Below are positions 23,682 to 35,318 of a stretch of 64,000 bases of DNA, piece by piece. The stretch covers positions 27,962,001-28,026,000 of the forward strand of contig OX419757.1 of the NCBI GenBank assembly GCA_948567375.1, given 5' to 3'. The stretch is from Lunularia cruciata. Its lineage: Eukaryota > Streptophyta > Marchantiopsida > Lunulariales > Lunulariaceae. A program made the position numbers and the translations under genes. Every line of letters starts with the position of its first letter. Within the stretch, counting starts at the first letter, position 1. The notes under the pieces were generated by a model. That model was given only the letters and a program-made list of their open reading frames with translations. It had not been told where the DNA came from and made no database searches.

Positions 23682-24028
23682 GGTGTCGTGTTGTGGTTAC
23701 ATAGCTCTTGAAAAAGTAAACTGATGTGATTTATCTTCGTAAAGATGGAGTAGGTTGTATGATGGATCCCACAGTTGAGCTATTGCCATGTGAAAAATCT
23801 ATGTACATGTGTATGATTGGCCACTTGGATTATTGTCTTGTCTTCTTTGAGGGTTCTTATGTATATAGATGGTGGAGAGTTGGGTGGAAGGTTTTTTTAG
23901 TTGGAGGAGTCTTGAGCAAGAGGAGGACATTGAGAGTGAGAGTTGTAGTAGAGCATGGAGGCCAAGCTTCAGAGAGAACAATTGATTAGGAGATGTCCCA
24001 TGCTCTCAATTTGCCACTGATAAATTCT
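23682..24028. other. Unassigned spacer before H1
   Basis: This lies between the end of Z1 similarity and the first recognisable part of H1. A plus-strand frame at 23726-23989 has no recognisable domain. It is possibly the worn 5' end of H1. Confidence 0.35.
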
Positions 24029-24196
24029 TTTCTCATCAGGCTTTAGATTCTACACCGCGATGGCTTACGAGATTGGATGATGGCACATTTCAGTGCGGTA
24101 TTCATAGAGTCAATGATGGAAAATCCAGATCCTATTATCCTTCTAGTGCTTACTTACAAGCAAGTATGGGACTCGATAATCTATGTGCTCTTGTAG
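24029..24196 (+). pseudogene. H1 leader module (related to G leader ORF A)
   Basis: The frame reads through one TAG and contains MMAHFSAVFIESMMENPDP, then IILLVLTYKQVWDSIIYVLL and a stop. It aligns without gaps to G leader ORF A over about 50 positions (shared: HF, FxxxxM, P, ILLV, W, IYxLL). Function unknown. Confidence 0.5.
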
Positions 24197-24735
24197 TTGG
24201 AGAATGATTAAATTTTGCTCATGAGCTTCAAGATGGAGTTGTGGGGTCCACTTGTCAAAAAGTGAAGAGGTTAAATGACAAAATTGCAAGAGATTGGGTT
24301 TCAAGGGGAAATTATGGAGTTTTCAACCATAGAGTAAGTTTGGGCAAGGCATTTGAGGAAAAGAAGACCATAATTGGAGAGATAAGCTGAAAGGCTATAA
24401 TTTGGAGACTAAAATTGAGTGATTTGAGTCAATTATCTTGGAGATTTGATTGATTGAGTCAAGGGGGTAAAATTCATACCTAAGAGCACAAAATAAATGT
24501 TTTAGAGAGCTTCATGAGGCATCTTCATAATCTGGCAATTGGGTTGGTGATCTGAGAGAGTGCTTGTAATAAGGAGCTTAAGAGATTTACAATTTTGAAC
24601 ACTCTCAAATCAGATCTAGCCAATTGAAGTTTGAGCTTTGGAAAGTGAGGAGTTGGAGATTACATTTTGATCAGGTTTGAAGATTTGGTCACTCCTAAAT
24701 TTCTGGATTGAATCACCTTGTGAAAATTTCCAATA

Positions 24736-26461
24736 TTGTTAGTGGCTAAGCTTTGCAATTCTATGCAGAGGTTTCATGTGAATTATTCAAATAGACAATT
24801 CAGGGTCTTGGATCAAGTATATTTGGGTCTTGCACCTAAGCCAAAGGTTTTGAAGGACCCAGATAAATCACCATTGAAACTTGAGGAGATAGAGAGGAGG
24901 TTCTCTACTCTCAAGTATGGTCCAAATATTACCAAGGAGGAGAAAGTGAGATTTGAGGAGATTTTCCACAAGTTCATCCACGTGTTTGCTTTTAGTTACA
25001 AGGATCTGAAGGAAGTCACCTTGGAGGAGCACAAGATAGAGGTGGAGTCACATGCAAGACTAGTCCGCCAAAAGCAATGTCGCATTAGCCCACCAATAGC
25101 TTTGGTTGTGAAGGAGGAGATTGATAAGCTCAAGGAGCCTGGATTTATCTTTGAGGTGGAGAATTTGGAATGGGTGTCTCCAATTGTGATTGTGAAGAAA
25201 AAGAATGGCAAGTTTTGGGTATGTGTGGATTACAAGAAGCTCAACATTGTTACTAAGAAAGACTACTACCCATTTCCATTCATTGATGAGATCTTGGAGG
25301 AGGTTGCACATCATGAGAGGTATAGTTTTGGAGATGGTTATAGTGGATATAACCAAATCAAGATTGCACCAGAGCATCAACAACTCACCACATTCATCAC
25401 ACCTTGGGGAACTTACGCTTTCAAAGTCATGCCTTTTGGGCTTTGCAATGCTCTAGCCACATTCCAACGGTTCATGAACAAGGTATTTTAACCGTTCATT
25501 GGGAAATTTGTGAGAGACTTCATTGATGATTTTTGTGTCTATGGGAGCAAGGAGGAACATTTTGAGCACCTAATCAAGGTCTTGCAATGCTTGGATGAGG
25601 GAAATGCATCACTCAACCCAGATAAGTGCATTTTTGGATGTGAAGAAGGTCTATTTTTGGGCCACATCATCTCCAAGGGTGAAATAGCAGTTGATCCTAA
25701 GAAGGTGAGGAAAATCTTAGACCTTCCATTCCCTTAAAGCTTGACAAAAATATGCTAATTTTTGGGGATGGTTGGGTACTATAGAAGGTTCATCTTCTCA
25801 TTTTCCAATAAGGCTTATGCATTGACCATCTACATGAAGAAGGGTGTAGATTACATGGTGATTTTGGAAGACAAAGAGGCTCTCAAAGCTTTTGAGGAGC
25901 TCAAGCAATCCCTTGTTGTAGCTCCAATTCTTGCTAAACCTCATTGGAGTAAGCCCTTCATCCTCTACACTGATGCTTTCAATGTTGCTCTAGGTTGCAC
26001 TCTTAGTCAATTAGACCAAGATGTGCATGATCATCCAATAGCTTATGCTAGTAGGCAGATGGTTTTAGCAGAAAAGAACTACTTTGTCATGGAGAGAGAA
26101 GTGTTGGCAATGATATGTGGTCTCAAGAAGCTTAGACACTACTTGATTGGAGGGAAAGCCACCATTGTCACAAATCACAAGGCTTTGAAGTACATCTTTA
26201 ACAAGTCTAATGTTGAAGGAAGACTAGCAAGGTGGATGATACTCTTGTCTTAGTATGACTACACCATTGAGGATAGGTCATGAAAGAAACATGCAAATGC
26301 TGATTTGTTATCTAGGGCCTATGATCATGATGGAGATGAACTAGTGGATGATTCCTTCTCGGATGAGGAGCTCATGACAATCTCCGTCACTCAAGAGGTT
26401 CCAATTGAGTACAAGGAGATTGTGGATTTTGTGACAAAAGGTAACTATCTAGAAGAGATGC
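24736..26461 (+). pseudogene. H1 RT and RNase H
   Basis: The pre-RT segment KDPDKSPLKLEEIERRFS is followed by RT motifs: SPIVIVKKKNGK, CVDYKKLN, MPFGLCNALATFQRFMN, catalytic FIDDFCVYGS near 25520-25550 and LGHIISKGEIAVDP. RNase H has FILYTDAFNVALGC, IAYASRQM, NHKALKYIF. TAA/TGA/TAG codons at about 25489, 25736 and 26252 and a frame change near 25740 break it. The RT type matches non-chromodomain (Athila/Tat-like) gypsies rather than chromoviruses. Confidence 0.88.
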
Positions 26462-26835
26462 ATTCTTGTGGTACACACATTTTTGTTTTATTTTTTATTT
26501 TTGAAGAAGAAGTATACAGAAGAAGTCATATTGCGGCTATATGACATCCAAAGGTGTAGAATGGTGTCTTCAGGTTGTAACATGAGGTAGTGTGACTTCG
26601 TGTCAGAAGACAAAGTACTTGGATTGGCCTTGTCAGCATTCAACCCAAAGTAAGGAGACATCGGCTCAAAGGTGCTCAACCTAAGGCAAGGACAGTGTAA
26701 CAACTTTCCTTTGGGGTTGGACATTCAAGAAATAACCGCACACAAAAATGGATGGCCTATGAGTAGGGGAAAATTGACAATGATAGGAGCATGAAGGAGG
26801 TGTGATTTCTCAATAGAAACTCAAAGTGAAGAAAG

Positions 26836-28654
26836 ATGGAGAAGGCGCGCCACTATAAGACTCAGGATAGAGACAAAGAGATGATAAGTAATTTTCCATC
26901 ACCATTAAGGAGTCATCTTGAGGAAGATTGTGGGAAAGGAAGTGTAGTAAGAGACATGTTGGTGTGTCAAGAGGAAGTCAAGAGAGAGAGTCCAAGAATC
27001 AATTGGAAGAGTAATCACCAACCCAGAGAAGAGGAGAGTAAGATGGGAGGTGGGAAGAAGAACTCAAAATATGTAGTGAGAAATCATGCAATTCGGAGAT
27101 TAGATGTGATTGCCAAAATCAAAGTCTTGAGCAGGCTTTGGGTCACATTCTTGGCATGGAACTGGTACATTAGCTTTCTAGGTTTCATGATTGAGATCAT
27201 CAAGAGTATATGTCTCAATGGGCCCGAGGGAGAAGATAAGAGAGGAAATCTGGCTCACTAATAAAGTTGGATTGGAGGTTAGTACTTGGAAGAGAGGCGG
27301 GTGAAGAGCAAGGAGCTACATTCTTGGGGAAAAGAGAGGTAGCTGAAGAAACCCAAGAAGTGAGAGATGCCTTCTTTTCAAAGTGCATGAAGAATGGCTA
27401 CAAAGTTGAGAGCTATAAGGACCTTGTAAGAAGAGGCATCATAAGTGCAATGATGGCTATCTTGAAGCTGGAGCAAACTACTTATGTGATGAAACATCAA
27501 GCGGGGTTCTTCCATAAGATGTTTGCAGGGGAACCAATCAATTGGGCAAAGTGTTTCATTAATATACGAGATAAATGGTGTGGAACTTGCGGGACAAGTT
27601 GCCTCTACACTACATTGTGCTATTTGCAGCCCACTTCCACTTGAGACTGAATTTGCTGAACGTGACAAAGAGACAGAAGATGGTGTCACACTTCCACCCC
27701 AATTTGAGAAGAGATGTTGATGCAAAGGAGCAACAATACATCTTGCAGATAAGGAGCAGTGACAAGTACTACGTGCATACGGGGCAGAGTGTGTAGTTGA
27801 AAGTGAACACTCCAAAGTCAAAGAAGAGGAGTTGATGGGAAAAAGAAGTAGTGGTGACAAGACCTTGGAAGACCAAGAATATGAACCCAAGGAAAGACTT
27901 GGTGGTAATTGCATCGTCAGGTGAAGAATCAGAAGGCAAAGCCAAGTACAAGTCAGAAGACTTGGAGAAGGAGGAAGAACTTGAATTCACGCTACAGAGT
28001 GGTGAAGCAAGCAGCAAGAGTGATGATGGAGTAGAGATGCAATCAGTGCCCAAGGAAGAAGAAGGAAAGCTGGAAATGGAGGAAGAATATGACCCAAGAC
28101 CTGAAGATAAAGTTATAGAGAAGGGGGAGAAGAAGGTGACCATTCAGAGAGGAGTCCATTCCAAAAGGAAAGTGAAGTATGAAGTGGGACCAAGTAAGAG
28201 AATAAAAGAGGAGAGTGGAAGTTTGGCGAGCAAAGAATCCATTCCAATGAGGCGATTGTGGCCAAGAAGGCAAGTTTTGAGTGAAGAAGAAGCAAAGAAG
28301 GAGTAAAGCCCACAAGTCAAGGTAAATCATAGTGAAGGAGTAAAGTATGTACGGGAGGTTGTATGCTTGTTGTTAACAAAGTTGGAGCAAAAGAAGAAAG
28401 AGATGCAATCAAAGTGTCCAAAAGTGAAGATTGTGTTGCAAGTGTTAGTGAGATTAGAGGAAGAGAAATTGGAGTTGAAGAAGAGTATAATCCAAGGTGA
28501 GGAGGAGAGGGAAGTACTACAAGTAGATGCAATAGTACAAAATCAAGTGATTGAGAATTTAAAGAAGGAGGTGGGAAGTAGAGAGAGAGTAATAGAGCAT
28601 AATGTCATAGCAAGGGAAAGACAAATAGCAGAGTATGAAATCTTGAAACAATAG
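26836..28654 (+). pseudogene. X-B main ORF: N-terminal domain and coiled coil (broken)
   Basis: Pieces in order: 26836-27261 (basic, low complexity, ending in hydrophobic WVTFLAWNWYISFLGF); 27267-27644 (DWRLVLGRE ... YVMKHQAGFFHKMFAGEP ... NWAKCF); after a frame change 27575-27796 (NLRDKLPLHYIVLFAAHFHL, HPNLRRDVDAKEQQY); then 27851-28306 and 28367-28654, acidic/basic and strongly coiled-coil. Weaker coiled-coil coding continues to about 29450. The N-terminal pieces are conserved in X-A and X-D. I do not recognise the family; there is no zinc knuckle, DDE triad or protease motif. Confidence 0.6.
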
Positions 28655-29673
28655 TTTGCTGATTCATGATTAGAAATTATCTATGCTTTGGTGAGAGTAG
28701 TAGAGAAGGAGCAAGAGCTTGATAGAGTGATGGAGAGTGTAAAAGAGAAGAAGTAGCTTTGGCAAAGGAAGTTGACAATGATATATAGAGAAGAAGAAAG
28801 ATTACGAGAGCTACTTCATAATCTGGAGGAGAAGATTGTTCATAAGGGAAGGAGAAGGAGACTGTGAAAGCCAAATTTGAGGCTGAATTGGCAATGTAGA
28901 GAGAAGATTGGCTGGCGGATAGAGAACACAAGAGGAGGATGAGACTCAAGCCATTGAAGGAGATTGTCACAAAGATGAATGCAATGCTGAGTACAGAAGC
29001 CAATGTAAGAATTGAAGAAATAAGATTGCACAAGTTGAAGTTGTTGGTGCAGTAGACAAGGAGGAGAAATACAAAGGATAAAGATTTGAATGCTTTGCTG
29101 ATTAGTCTCAGAACTCATGTAGATAGGAAGATATAAGAAGTAAAAGACAATATCATGATCAGATTAGATTTAGTAAAGTTGGAGATAGATAAACTTTGGA
29201 ATGCTTTAAGAGCAAAGCCCGAAGTAGATGAGATAGGAGTACAAATATCTTTGGAGTTATCATTGGAGATATTAGAGAAGTGGGTCAAGAGATAGAGAAT
29301 TAGAAAGATTACCTATGATAGAAATAGTAGGTCGGGAAGAAGAAATAGTAGAATTGGTAGAAGATTTAGTAGTTGTGAAACCCAAGGATAGAGTAGTAGT
29401 ATGTGAGGTTACTTCGGGATCAGGTTTGGAAGCCAAGGAAGAAGTAGACATCAAATTGGAGTAGTAACAATTTTGAGATTTGAAGAGGTAGATATGAAAA
29501 GATGAATTGTCATTTTGGATCTACAGGTTAGGAAAGTTGTTGTAGAATGGCATAGTGGTTAGTAATTGTCTATTGCTTTACTAATTAAAGGTGGCATTTG
29601 TAGTCATATGTTGTTTAGTGCTCATAATTTTTGAGAATGGATAAAGCAAAATGCTTGAAGCAGTGCTCATCAT

Positions 29674-29880
29674 TTGAGCTTAATTCCAAGTATCAACTTT
29701 GTGATTGTGTTTGTGAGTGTTTGGAGAATTTTGAAGTGCAAATCAATGTACTTGTTAGATATTGGATTCCACAGCCTTGATCTTTATTCTATGTGTTTGA
29801 TCTTGAGTGAAGTGCAATCGGAGCAATGCCTTGACAGATTTGAGAGGAATTTTAGTGTTGGTAGTATTCTACATTTGTGA
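29674..29880 (+). pseudogene. Small 3' ORF of element X, copy B (68 aa)
   Basis: Starts MSLIPSINFV and ends CSVGSI-like SVGSILHL; the same frame is open in X-A and X-C. Rich in Cys, Leu and Ser. It is the only X reading frame open in all three copies. Function unknown. Confidence 0.35.
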
Positions 29881-30269
29881 GTGTAGAGTAATGTAGTATT
29901 GATGTGAAGCAATTTTGATCAAGGAAGTTGTGACTTCAATGGAGGGGTGGAACACAATTCTGAGGCAAAGTCATTTTGCAGTGAAGTGTCATTTTTGGGA
30001 TAGCCTAAATCATCACAATCAAGATTGTTTGGAAAGATTTGATGGAGTTGTGATTATGGATGACAAATTGTTGTGACAAGATTGCGAGCCAGTGCTAGTT
30101 ATTCTCTTTTGGGTGTGGTTTCTACCTGAGAGATTAAAGACACAACCAAGAAGAACTGAAATTATTACTTTGCTTTGTATTTGACCAATTCTAAATCATA
30201 TCTCTGAGGGAACAAACTTTACTTACTCAATTACCGCAAAAGTGATATTTGCCGGGTTGTCACAATTCT

Positions 30270-31500
30270 AGGGAGAAGAAGGCCCTTACAACAAGATCTA
30301 GACCTTACACAATGGTAGAGGATATTATTTTTCACCAAGGAGTAGATGGTCTACTTTGAAGAGTAGTGTGTAAGGAAGAGTCTATCCTAATCATAAAGGA
30401 GTTTCATGAAGGTTTAGTGTATGGAGCACTTTGCAAGAAAGGTGATTTCTTTCAAGATTCTAGATGCAGGTTACCATAAGAGAGTGATTTTCAAGGATTA
30501 TCTTGATTACTGCAAAACTTGTCATGTTTGTCAAGCTTTTGCTAGAAAATCTACTTCCACTCTACCACTTAGATCAATTCTATTGTAGGACCTTTTGAGA
30601 AGTGGTGAATTGATTTTGTAGGTCCTCTCAATAGAACCCCAAGGAACAATCGGTATATTGTGGTAGTTCTTGATTATCTTACCAAGTGGGTTGAGGCTAG
30701 ACCATTGAGGGACAAGAATGAAGATGAATATAGGAGATTTCTTTATGAACTCATTATCACTAGGTTTGGATGCCCTTTGGAGTTGGTTTCTAATAGAAGA
30801 GGAGAGTTTACAAGAAGCATTACTATAGCCATGCTATCATATTTCTCTATCACACATAGAGTAACTACATCCTATAAGCCAAATTCCAATGGCTTGGCAG
30901 AGAGAACCAATCAAACCTTGTGCATGATGTTGGCCAAAATGCAAAAATGGAGAGGGCAAAACATCATTAGGACAAGAGGATTCATGCAATTTGTGGGAGT
31001 ATAAGACAACCATGGAGACTTCTACCAAATATTCTCCATAACAATTGGTATATGGTATTGAGTCTACCTTACCTATTCACTTTGATCTTCTTACCTTCCA
31101 AAGCATTCATAGGAGATTGAAGAAAGCACAAGGAGGTGATGTAGAGAAGTCAAGGAAGGATCAACTCATGGAATTGGAAGAGGAAAGAGCAATTGCTATG
31201 GTTTGAGTGGAGCAAGAAAAAAGGAAACAAGAGAGCTATAACAAGAGGCAAGGCAAGAAGAAGGTGGAGCCTTTCAAAGAAGGTGATTGGGTAATGTTGT
31301 TTGATTCCATTCAATTCAAGAGAGTGCAAAAGAAGTTTTTGGACTAAGTACTTTGGACCTTTCATAGTGGAGAATGTGTGGGGCAATTATACCTTGATCT
31401 CAAGGAGTTGGGAGAATGACACTTTGATAGGATTAACCATGATAAGTTAAAAATGTATCATAGAAAGTAGAGAGACCTTCACTTTGAGGACAAAGTGAAA
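30270..31500 (+). pseudogene. H1 integrase (broken)
   Basis: It resumes after X-B with RSRPYTMVEDILFHQG, then a worn zinc-binding part. The catalytic core at 30660-31004 has VVLDYLTKWVEARPLRDKN, SNRRGEFT and NGLAERTNQTL (catalytic positions D, N in place of D, E). The C-terminal GDWVMLFD lies near 31280-31310. No chromodomain follows. Stops and frameshifts throughout. Confidence 0.8.
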
Positions 31501-31518
31501 ACTTAGTCCAGGGCTCAA

Positions 31519-31992
31519 TGTAATACCCATTTGTGCATGTGTGTGGTATTATGATCTTTAGCTTAGTATTAAAAATCCTTGAGAGATATTATTTATATAG
31601 AGATAAAGGATGGTTCTACATTAGTCATGATTAGCTTAAGTTAGTCATAGCTAAGATAATGGATACCTTACTTTAGAGGAAGTGGAAAAGATGAGTACAA
31701 ATATTTTGGATTCTAGTGTTGATTGACTTGGTATTATTTCTAGGTGTTTGGCTTTGAGGAAAGAGTTGAGAACTCTTGGGCCCGCAAGCCTTTTTGTTTT
31801 GGATTCTTCTATAGTCCAAGGATAGCCCATGTGAAGGAATCCTTGACTCAGTGGTTGGATCAAGATAAGATCACATGCTTAGTGGAATATGCCCATGTGG
31901 ATGGATATTCCTTTATACTTTTTGATTTACTTGACTTTTAGCCTAGTAATTTGAGTTACTCCGGTAATTAGTAACTTTTATGCATAACTATT
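31519..31992 (+). repeat. H1 3' LTR, truncated
   Basis: Begins TGTAATACCCATTTGTGC and matches (inverted) the LTRs at 38707-39403 and 61579-62267 for about 470 bp, then stops at about 31992 where G3 pol sequence begins. The last ~220 bp including the TATA box are missing. Confidence 0.75.
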
Positions 31993-32117
31993 CCCAACCT
32001 AACATATAACCATATAGGGCTAATGTCTTGTTTGTGAAGAAGAAGTATAGTACAATGCACATGTGCATTGACTTTCAGGGCCTAAATCAACAAATGGTGA
32101 AGAAAAAATACCCATTA

Positions 32118-32554
32118 TGTAAAAGACCAAAACCGAGGAGAGAATAGGAGAATGGAAACTCACATTGGGACACTTGAATGAGGGAAAACTCCAAATGCCT
32201 AGCATGAGCTTTGGCTTTGGTATTTATAGGTAGCATACAAGGCCCTTGAGAAGCTTCTCAAGAAGCTTCCTCAAGCCGCTTTCTTAGAGTGCAAGCCAAG
32301 TTAACTAGGAAGCTTCTCAAGAAGCTTCTCAAGAAGCTTCCTTCTAGAAGCCGCCTACTTGGCGTGCAAGCTAAGCTAGTTGGAAGATTCTAGAAGCTTC
32401 CTTCTAGAAGCTACTTACTTAAGGTGCAAGCTAAGCTAACCGGGAAGCTTCCCAAGAAGCTACCTAGATACTTCCGGAATATTCTAGGCTAATTTGTCTT
32501 ATGTGCTACTTTGTGAGCCTGACTTACTTTGTCGCTAAACTCCATATTGTTACA
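32118..32554 (-). repeat. Y 3' LTR
   Basis: 437 bp, TG...CA ends. It contains the same heat-shock-element blocks and TATA box (TATTTATAG on plus, 32221-32229) as the 5' LTR, with one additional 12-bp AAGCTTCTCAAG unit. Confidence 0.95.
32382..32401 (-). promoter_or_regulatory. Four-unit heat-shock element in Y 3' LTR
   Basis: GGAAGATTCTAGAAGCTTCC reads as four contiguous nGAAn/nTTCn units: gGAAg, aTTCt, aGAAg, cTTCc. It is palindromic in kind, so strand does not matter. Confidence 0.75.
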
Positions 32555-32566
32555 TATTCCCCCGCT
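32555..32566 (-). other. Y polypurine tract
   Basis: On the minus strand AGCGGGGGAATA directly before the 3' LTR. Confidence 0.85.
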
Positions 32567-32589
32567 GCTAGTTGGTGATGTCCTCGTTG

Positions 32590-34340
32590 CTAGTGAAGCT
32601 TTGAATTCTTGGATGGCCGTTTGTGCATTGTGGAGGTGAGAAAGAGGTTCCCAAGTGGCATCATGAAGGGGATACCCTTTCCAAGGACCTTGTACTCCGT
32701 ATGTTGGCGACGGCCTTGTTGAATGTGGCAACACGCAAGGATACAATCAACTTCATACTCCTCATGATCATTGATAGGGATAGGAAGAGGGGAAGGTTGG
32801 ACTTGAGAGGAAAAGGAAGCGGGGTTAGGAACAAAGGGTTTCAACTTGGAAACATGAAAGATAGGATGGATACGCATGTGACAAGGCAAGGCAAGACAAT
32901 AAGCAATAGGAGAGACAATTTGGGTGATATCAAAGGGTCCTATCCAATTAGGGGCAAGTTTACAAACTTGGGTATCAAGTGGGAGAGGGAGGTTACTAGA
33001 GGATAGCATGACTTTATCATCGACTTCAAAGGTGAGATCTTGACGATGGTGGTCCGCATATTGTTTTTGGCAATTTTGAGCAACAAGGAGGTGAGACTTG
33101 GCTTGTTGGAGAGATTGGGATATAGTGGTCAAGAATGTGGAAGTATGAGGAACCTGAGATGGAGGGGGAACAAGAAGAGAATCTGGAACAAGCGGATCTT
33201 GGCCAAAATTGAGAAAGAAAGGAGTCAATCCGGTGCTTGCCTGTTTGGAATTGTTGTGGGCAAATTTGGCAGCGGCAAGACATTCATCTTAATTGGTATG
33301 GTGGACATTGACAAAGGCACGCAACATATCCTCCAATGTACGATTTGCACGTTTGGTTTGTCCATCATTTTGAGGATGATAGGCCGTGGACAAAGCAAGC
33401 TTGGTGCCGAGTATCTGAAAGAGTGCTTGCCAAAACTTCTTGGTAAAGCAAGGATCACGGTCGAAGATGAGTACGCGTGGCATTCCATGATGCTTGAAGA
33501 CATTGTCAAAGTAGATTTGCACTAAGGTTGGAGCATCCACGGTATCACAGGTTGGTGCCAAGTGGATTTGCTTACTAAGCTTATCCACAAACACCACGAT
33601 GGCGGTGTGTCCTTGTTTTGTCTTTGGCAAGGATGTGATGAGATCCAAGCTCACATGCTCCCAACGAGCTGATGGAACGGCAAGCAGTTGAAGGAGTCCA
33701 CCCGGCTTCTGGTTGCTGGCCTTGTTACGTTGGCAGCTCTTACACGATTGGACAAATTCTTGAACATCCCATGTCATGTTGGGCCACCACCATTGACATT
33801 GGAGGGTACCCAAGGTCTTGTCCACACCCATGTGACCAGCAATGGGTAAATCATGGGCTTCTTGAAGGCGCACAAGTCAAAGATCACCTTTGGCTAGAAC
33901 ATAGATCCGGTCCACATGGAATAGAAGGCCTTCCTTGAAGGAGAAGGTTTTGTACTCCTTGTCACCTATTGTTAGCTGACCATGTACCATTTGGAAGAAG
34001 GGATCTTGCTGTAGAGCTAACCAAAACTCGTTATCAATCTTGGGATCAATTGACACCATCGTAATTGTTGCCGTGATGAGAGGAAGAGACTTCAAATCAG
34101 GTCGTCGTGATAGAGCATCAAGGATGACATGGAACCGACCTGGTTTGTACTCAAGTTTGATGTTGAAAAATTGGAGTTGCTCTTCCCATTGATGATGTTG
34201 ACTCTTCATGTGCTCTAGGTGTAAGGTCTGTAACAATGGCTTGTGATCAGTTTGCATGATCACTTGTTTCCCCAAGAGATAATGCCTCCATACCTTGGTG
34301 GCATATACTATTTGTTCCTTCTTTGGAACAAATAGTATCG
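32590..34340 (-). pseudogene. Y pol 3' part: RNase H end, integrase, chromodomain
   Basis: On the minus strand VYATKVWRHYLLGKQ and QTDHKPLLQTL (RNase H end), then FHVILDALSRRPD. Integrase has GHMGVDKTLGTLQ, CQRNKASNQKPGG (zinc part), SLDLITSLP (D), IFDRDPCFTKKF (D) and DGQTKRANR (K where E is expected). The C-terminal LPCHMRIHPIFHVSKL is followed by a chromodomain with WKGYPLHDATWEP near 32690. A TAG near 33875 and frame changes near 33280 and 32690 interrupt it. The replaced catalytic Glu (GAG to AAG) is consistent with decay. Confidence 0.9.
34305..34338. repeat. Perfect hairpin at the RT deletion junction of Y
   Basis: 14-bp arms ATACTATTTGTTCC and its exact complement around the loop TTCTTT. 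On the minus strand it joins the first RT motif (APILFVPKKE) directly to the end of RNase H (VYATKVWRHYLLG), skipping roughly 1 kb present in G pol. Confidence 0.9.
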
Positions 34341-34344
34341 GTGC

Positions 34345-35300
34345 TCCCCATGGAGAGGTACTATGTCATATGAAATCCTTCTCCAACAACTCTGTAAGTG
34401 TTGTTTGCAACTCCTCCAACTCCTTTGGTGAGAGCCGATAGATTGGTCTACTCACTGGAGTACTCCCTGGCAATAACTTGATCTTGAAGGGCATACCTTT
34501 ATCAAAGGGTAATCCCTTTGGCAGATCATCCGGAAACACATCTGCAAACTCCTGAACTATCCAATCAACCGTTGCTTGATGCGGCACCTAGCCCTCCTCA
34601 GATTGTTCTTGTGCAATCGGCTTGATCCACACCACGAATATAGACTTATCTTCCTCCAAAGCTTGCTCTATGGCTGCTTCATTAACAAACTTCCCTTCTA
34701 GGGACTCATCTCTCTTCCAAGCTTGCTCCATGGTTGCCTTCTTGGCAAACTTTCCATCTTGGGACTCATCTCCCTTCCAGATTTGCTCTATGGCTACCTT
34801 CTCAACAAACTTCCCATCTTGGGACTGACTATTCTTAGGTGTCTTACTCAGAAGTGCCAAACAACCTAATCGGAAATTCCTACCTTGGTGTTGTACTTGA
34901 ATTTGACGTCGGGTCCAATCAAATTGAACCTTATGACATTCAAGCCAAGGTAGACCCAGAATGATATCATAGTGTAGAGGTGCCACTACAAACCTCATAC
35001 ACTCCAAATACTCCTTCCCAATTTTGAATGTAACAAGATGCAAGGTGCAGAATGCATAACCTTTTCTACCATCCACCATCATCAAACTAATTCCAATCAC
35101 TGGCTTGATAGGAATACCCAATTCCTTTGCTACTTGCATAGATATGCAATTCTTTGAACTTCCAAAATCAACCAAAATCCTACAACTCTAATTAGATATC
35201 ATACCTTGCAAGTGAAGCAAACTTGCATAGGTTGAGCCCTCAATCCCATTGGAACTAATCAAGCTCCCAGTAGGCGGCTCAAAATCTCCTATTGGGATTT
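34345..35300 (-). pseudogene. Y protease and linker to RT, with 20-aa tandem repeat
   Basis: On the minus strand ILVDFGSSKNCIS is the protease active site with F in place of S/T (TTT, one C-to-T change from TCT). DIILGLPWLECHKVQFDW follows. Then three tandem ~20-residue units lie at about 34655-34835, each of the type DGKFxxKxxxEQxWKxDES. Next come [15 protein letters not shown] and PIYRLSPKELEELQ, and the N-terminal RT end at the deletion hairpin. TAG stops flank the linker. Confidence 0.85.
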
Positions 35301-35318
35301 TTTGTTTCCTTGATCATT

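Larger units (their letters stand above)
26467..30264 (+). mobile_element. X-B: complete copy of element X with target duplication
   Basis: 3,798 bp bounded by TGTGGTACACAC and GGGTTGTCACA, with ATTCT on both sides (26462-26466 and 30265-30269) exactly where H1 coding sequence is interrupted. TG...CA ends and a 5-bp duplication are the marks of integrase-type insertion, yet I see no long terminal repeats, primer site, RT or integrase. It encodes an unrecognised N-terminal domain and a long coiled coil plus a small 3' ORF. It could be a LARD-like non-autonomous element with degenerated or very short LTRs, or a new class. Confidence 0.85.
24029..31992 (+). mobile_element. H1: non-chromodomain Ty3/gypsy element, split by X-B
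   Basis: It has a leader module (24029-24196), an internal deletion of gag/protease, RT and RNase H (24736-26461), X-B inserted with target duplication ATTCT, then the integrase part (30270-31500) and a truncated 3' LTR (31519-31992). The 5' LTR is not seen. RT has the FIDDF-type catalytic box shared with H2 and H3. Many stops. Confidence 0.8.

Noticed and set aside
26467-30264. Element X as a DNA transposon
   Set aside because: Ends are TG...CA with a 5-bp duplication, no terminal inverted repeats and no transposase.
32623-33525. Long plus-strand ORFs opposite Y integrase
   Set aside because: Mirror frames of the minus-strand integrase and chromodomain coding region.
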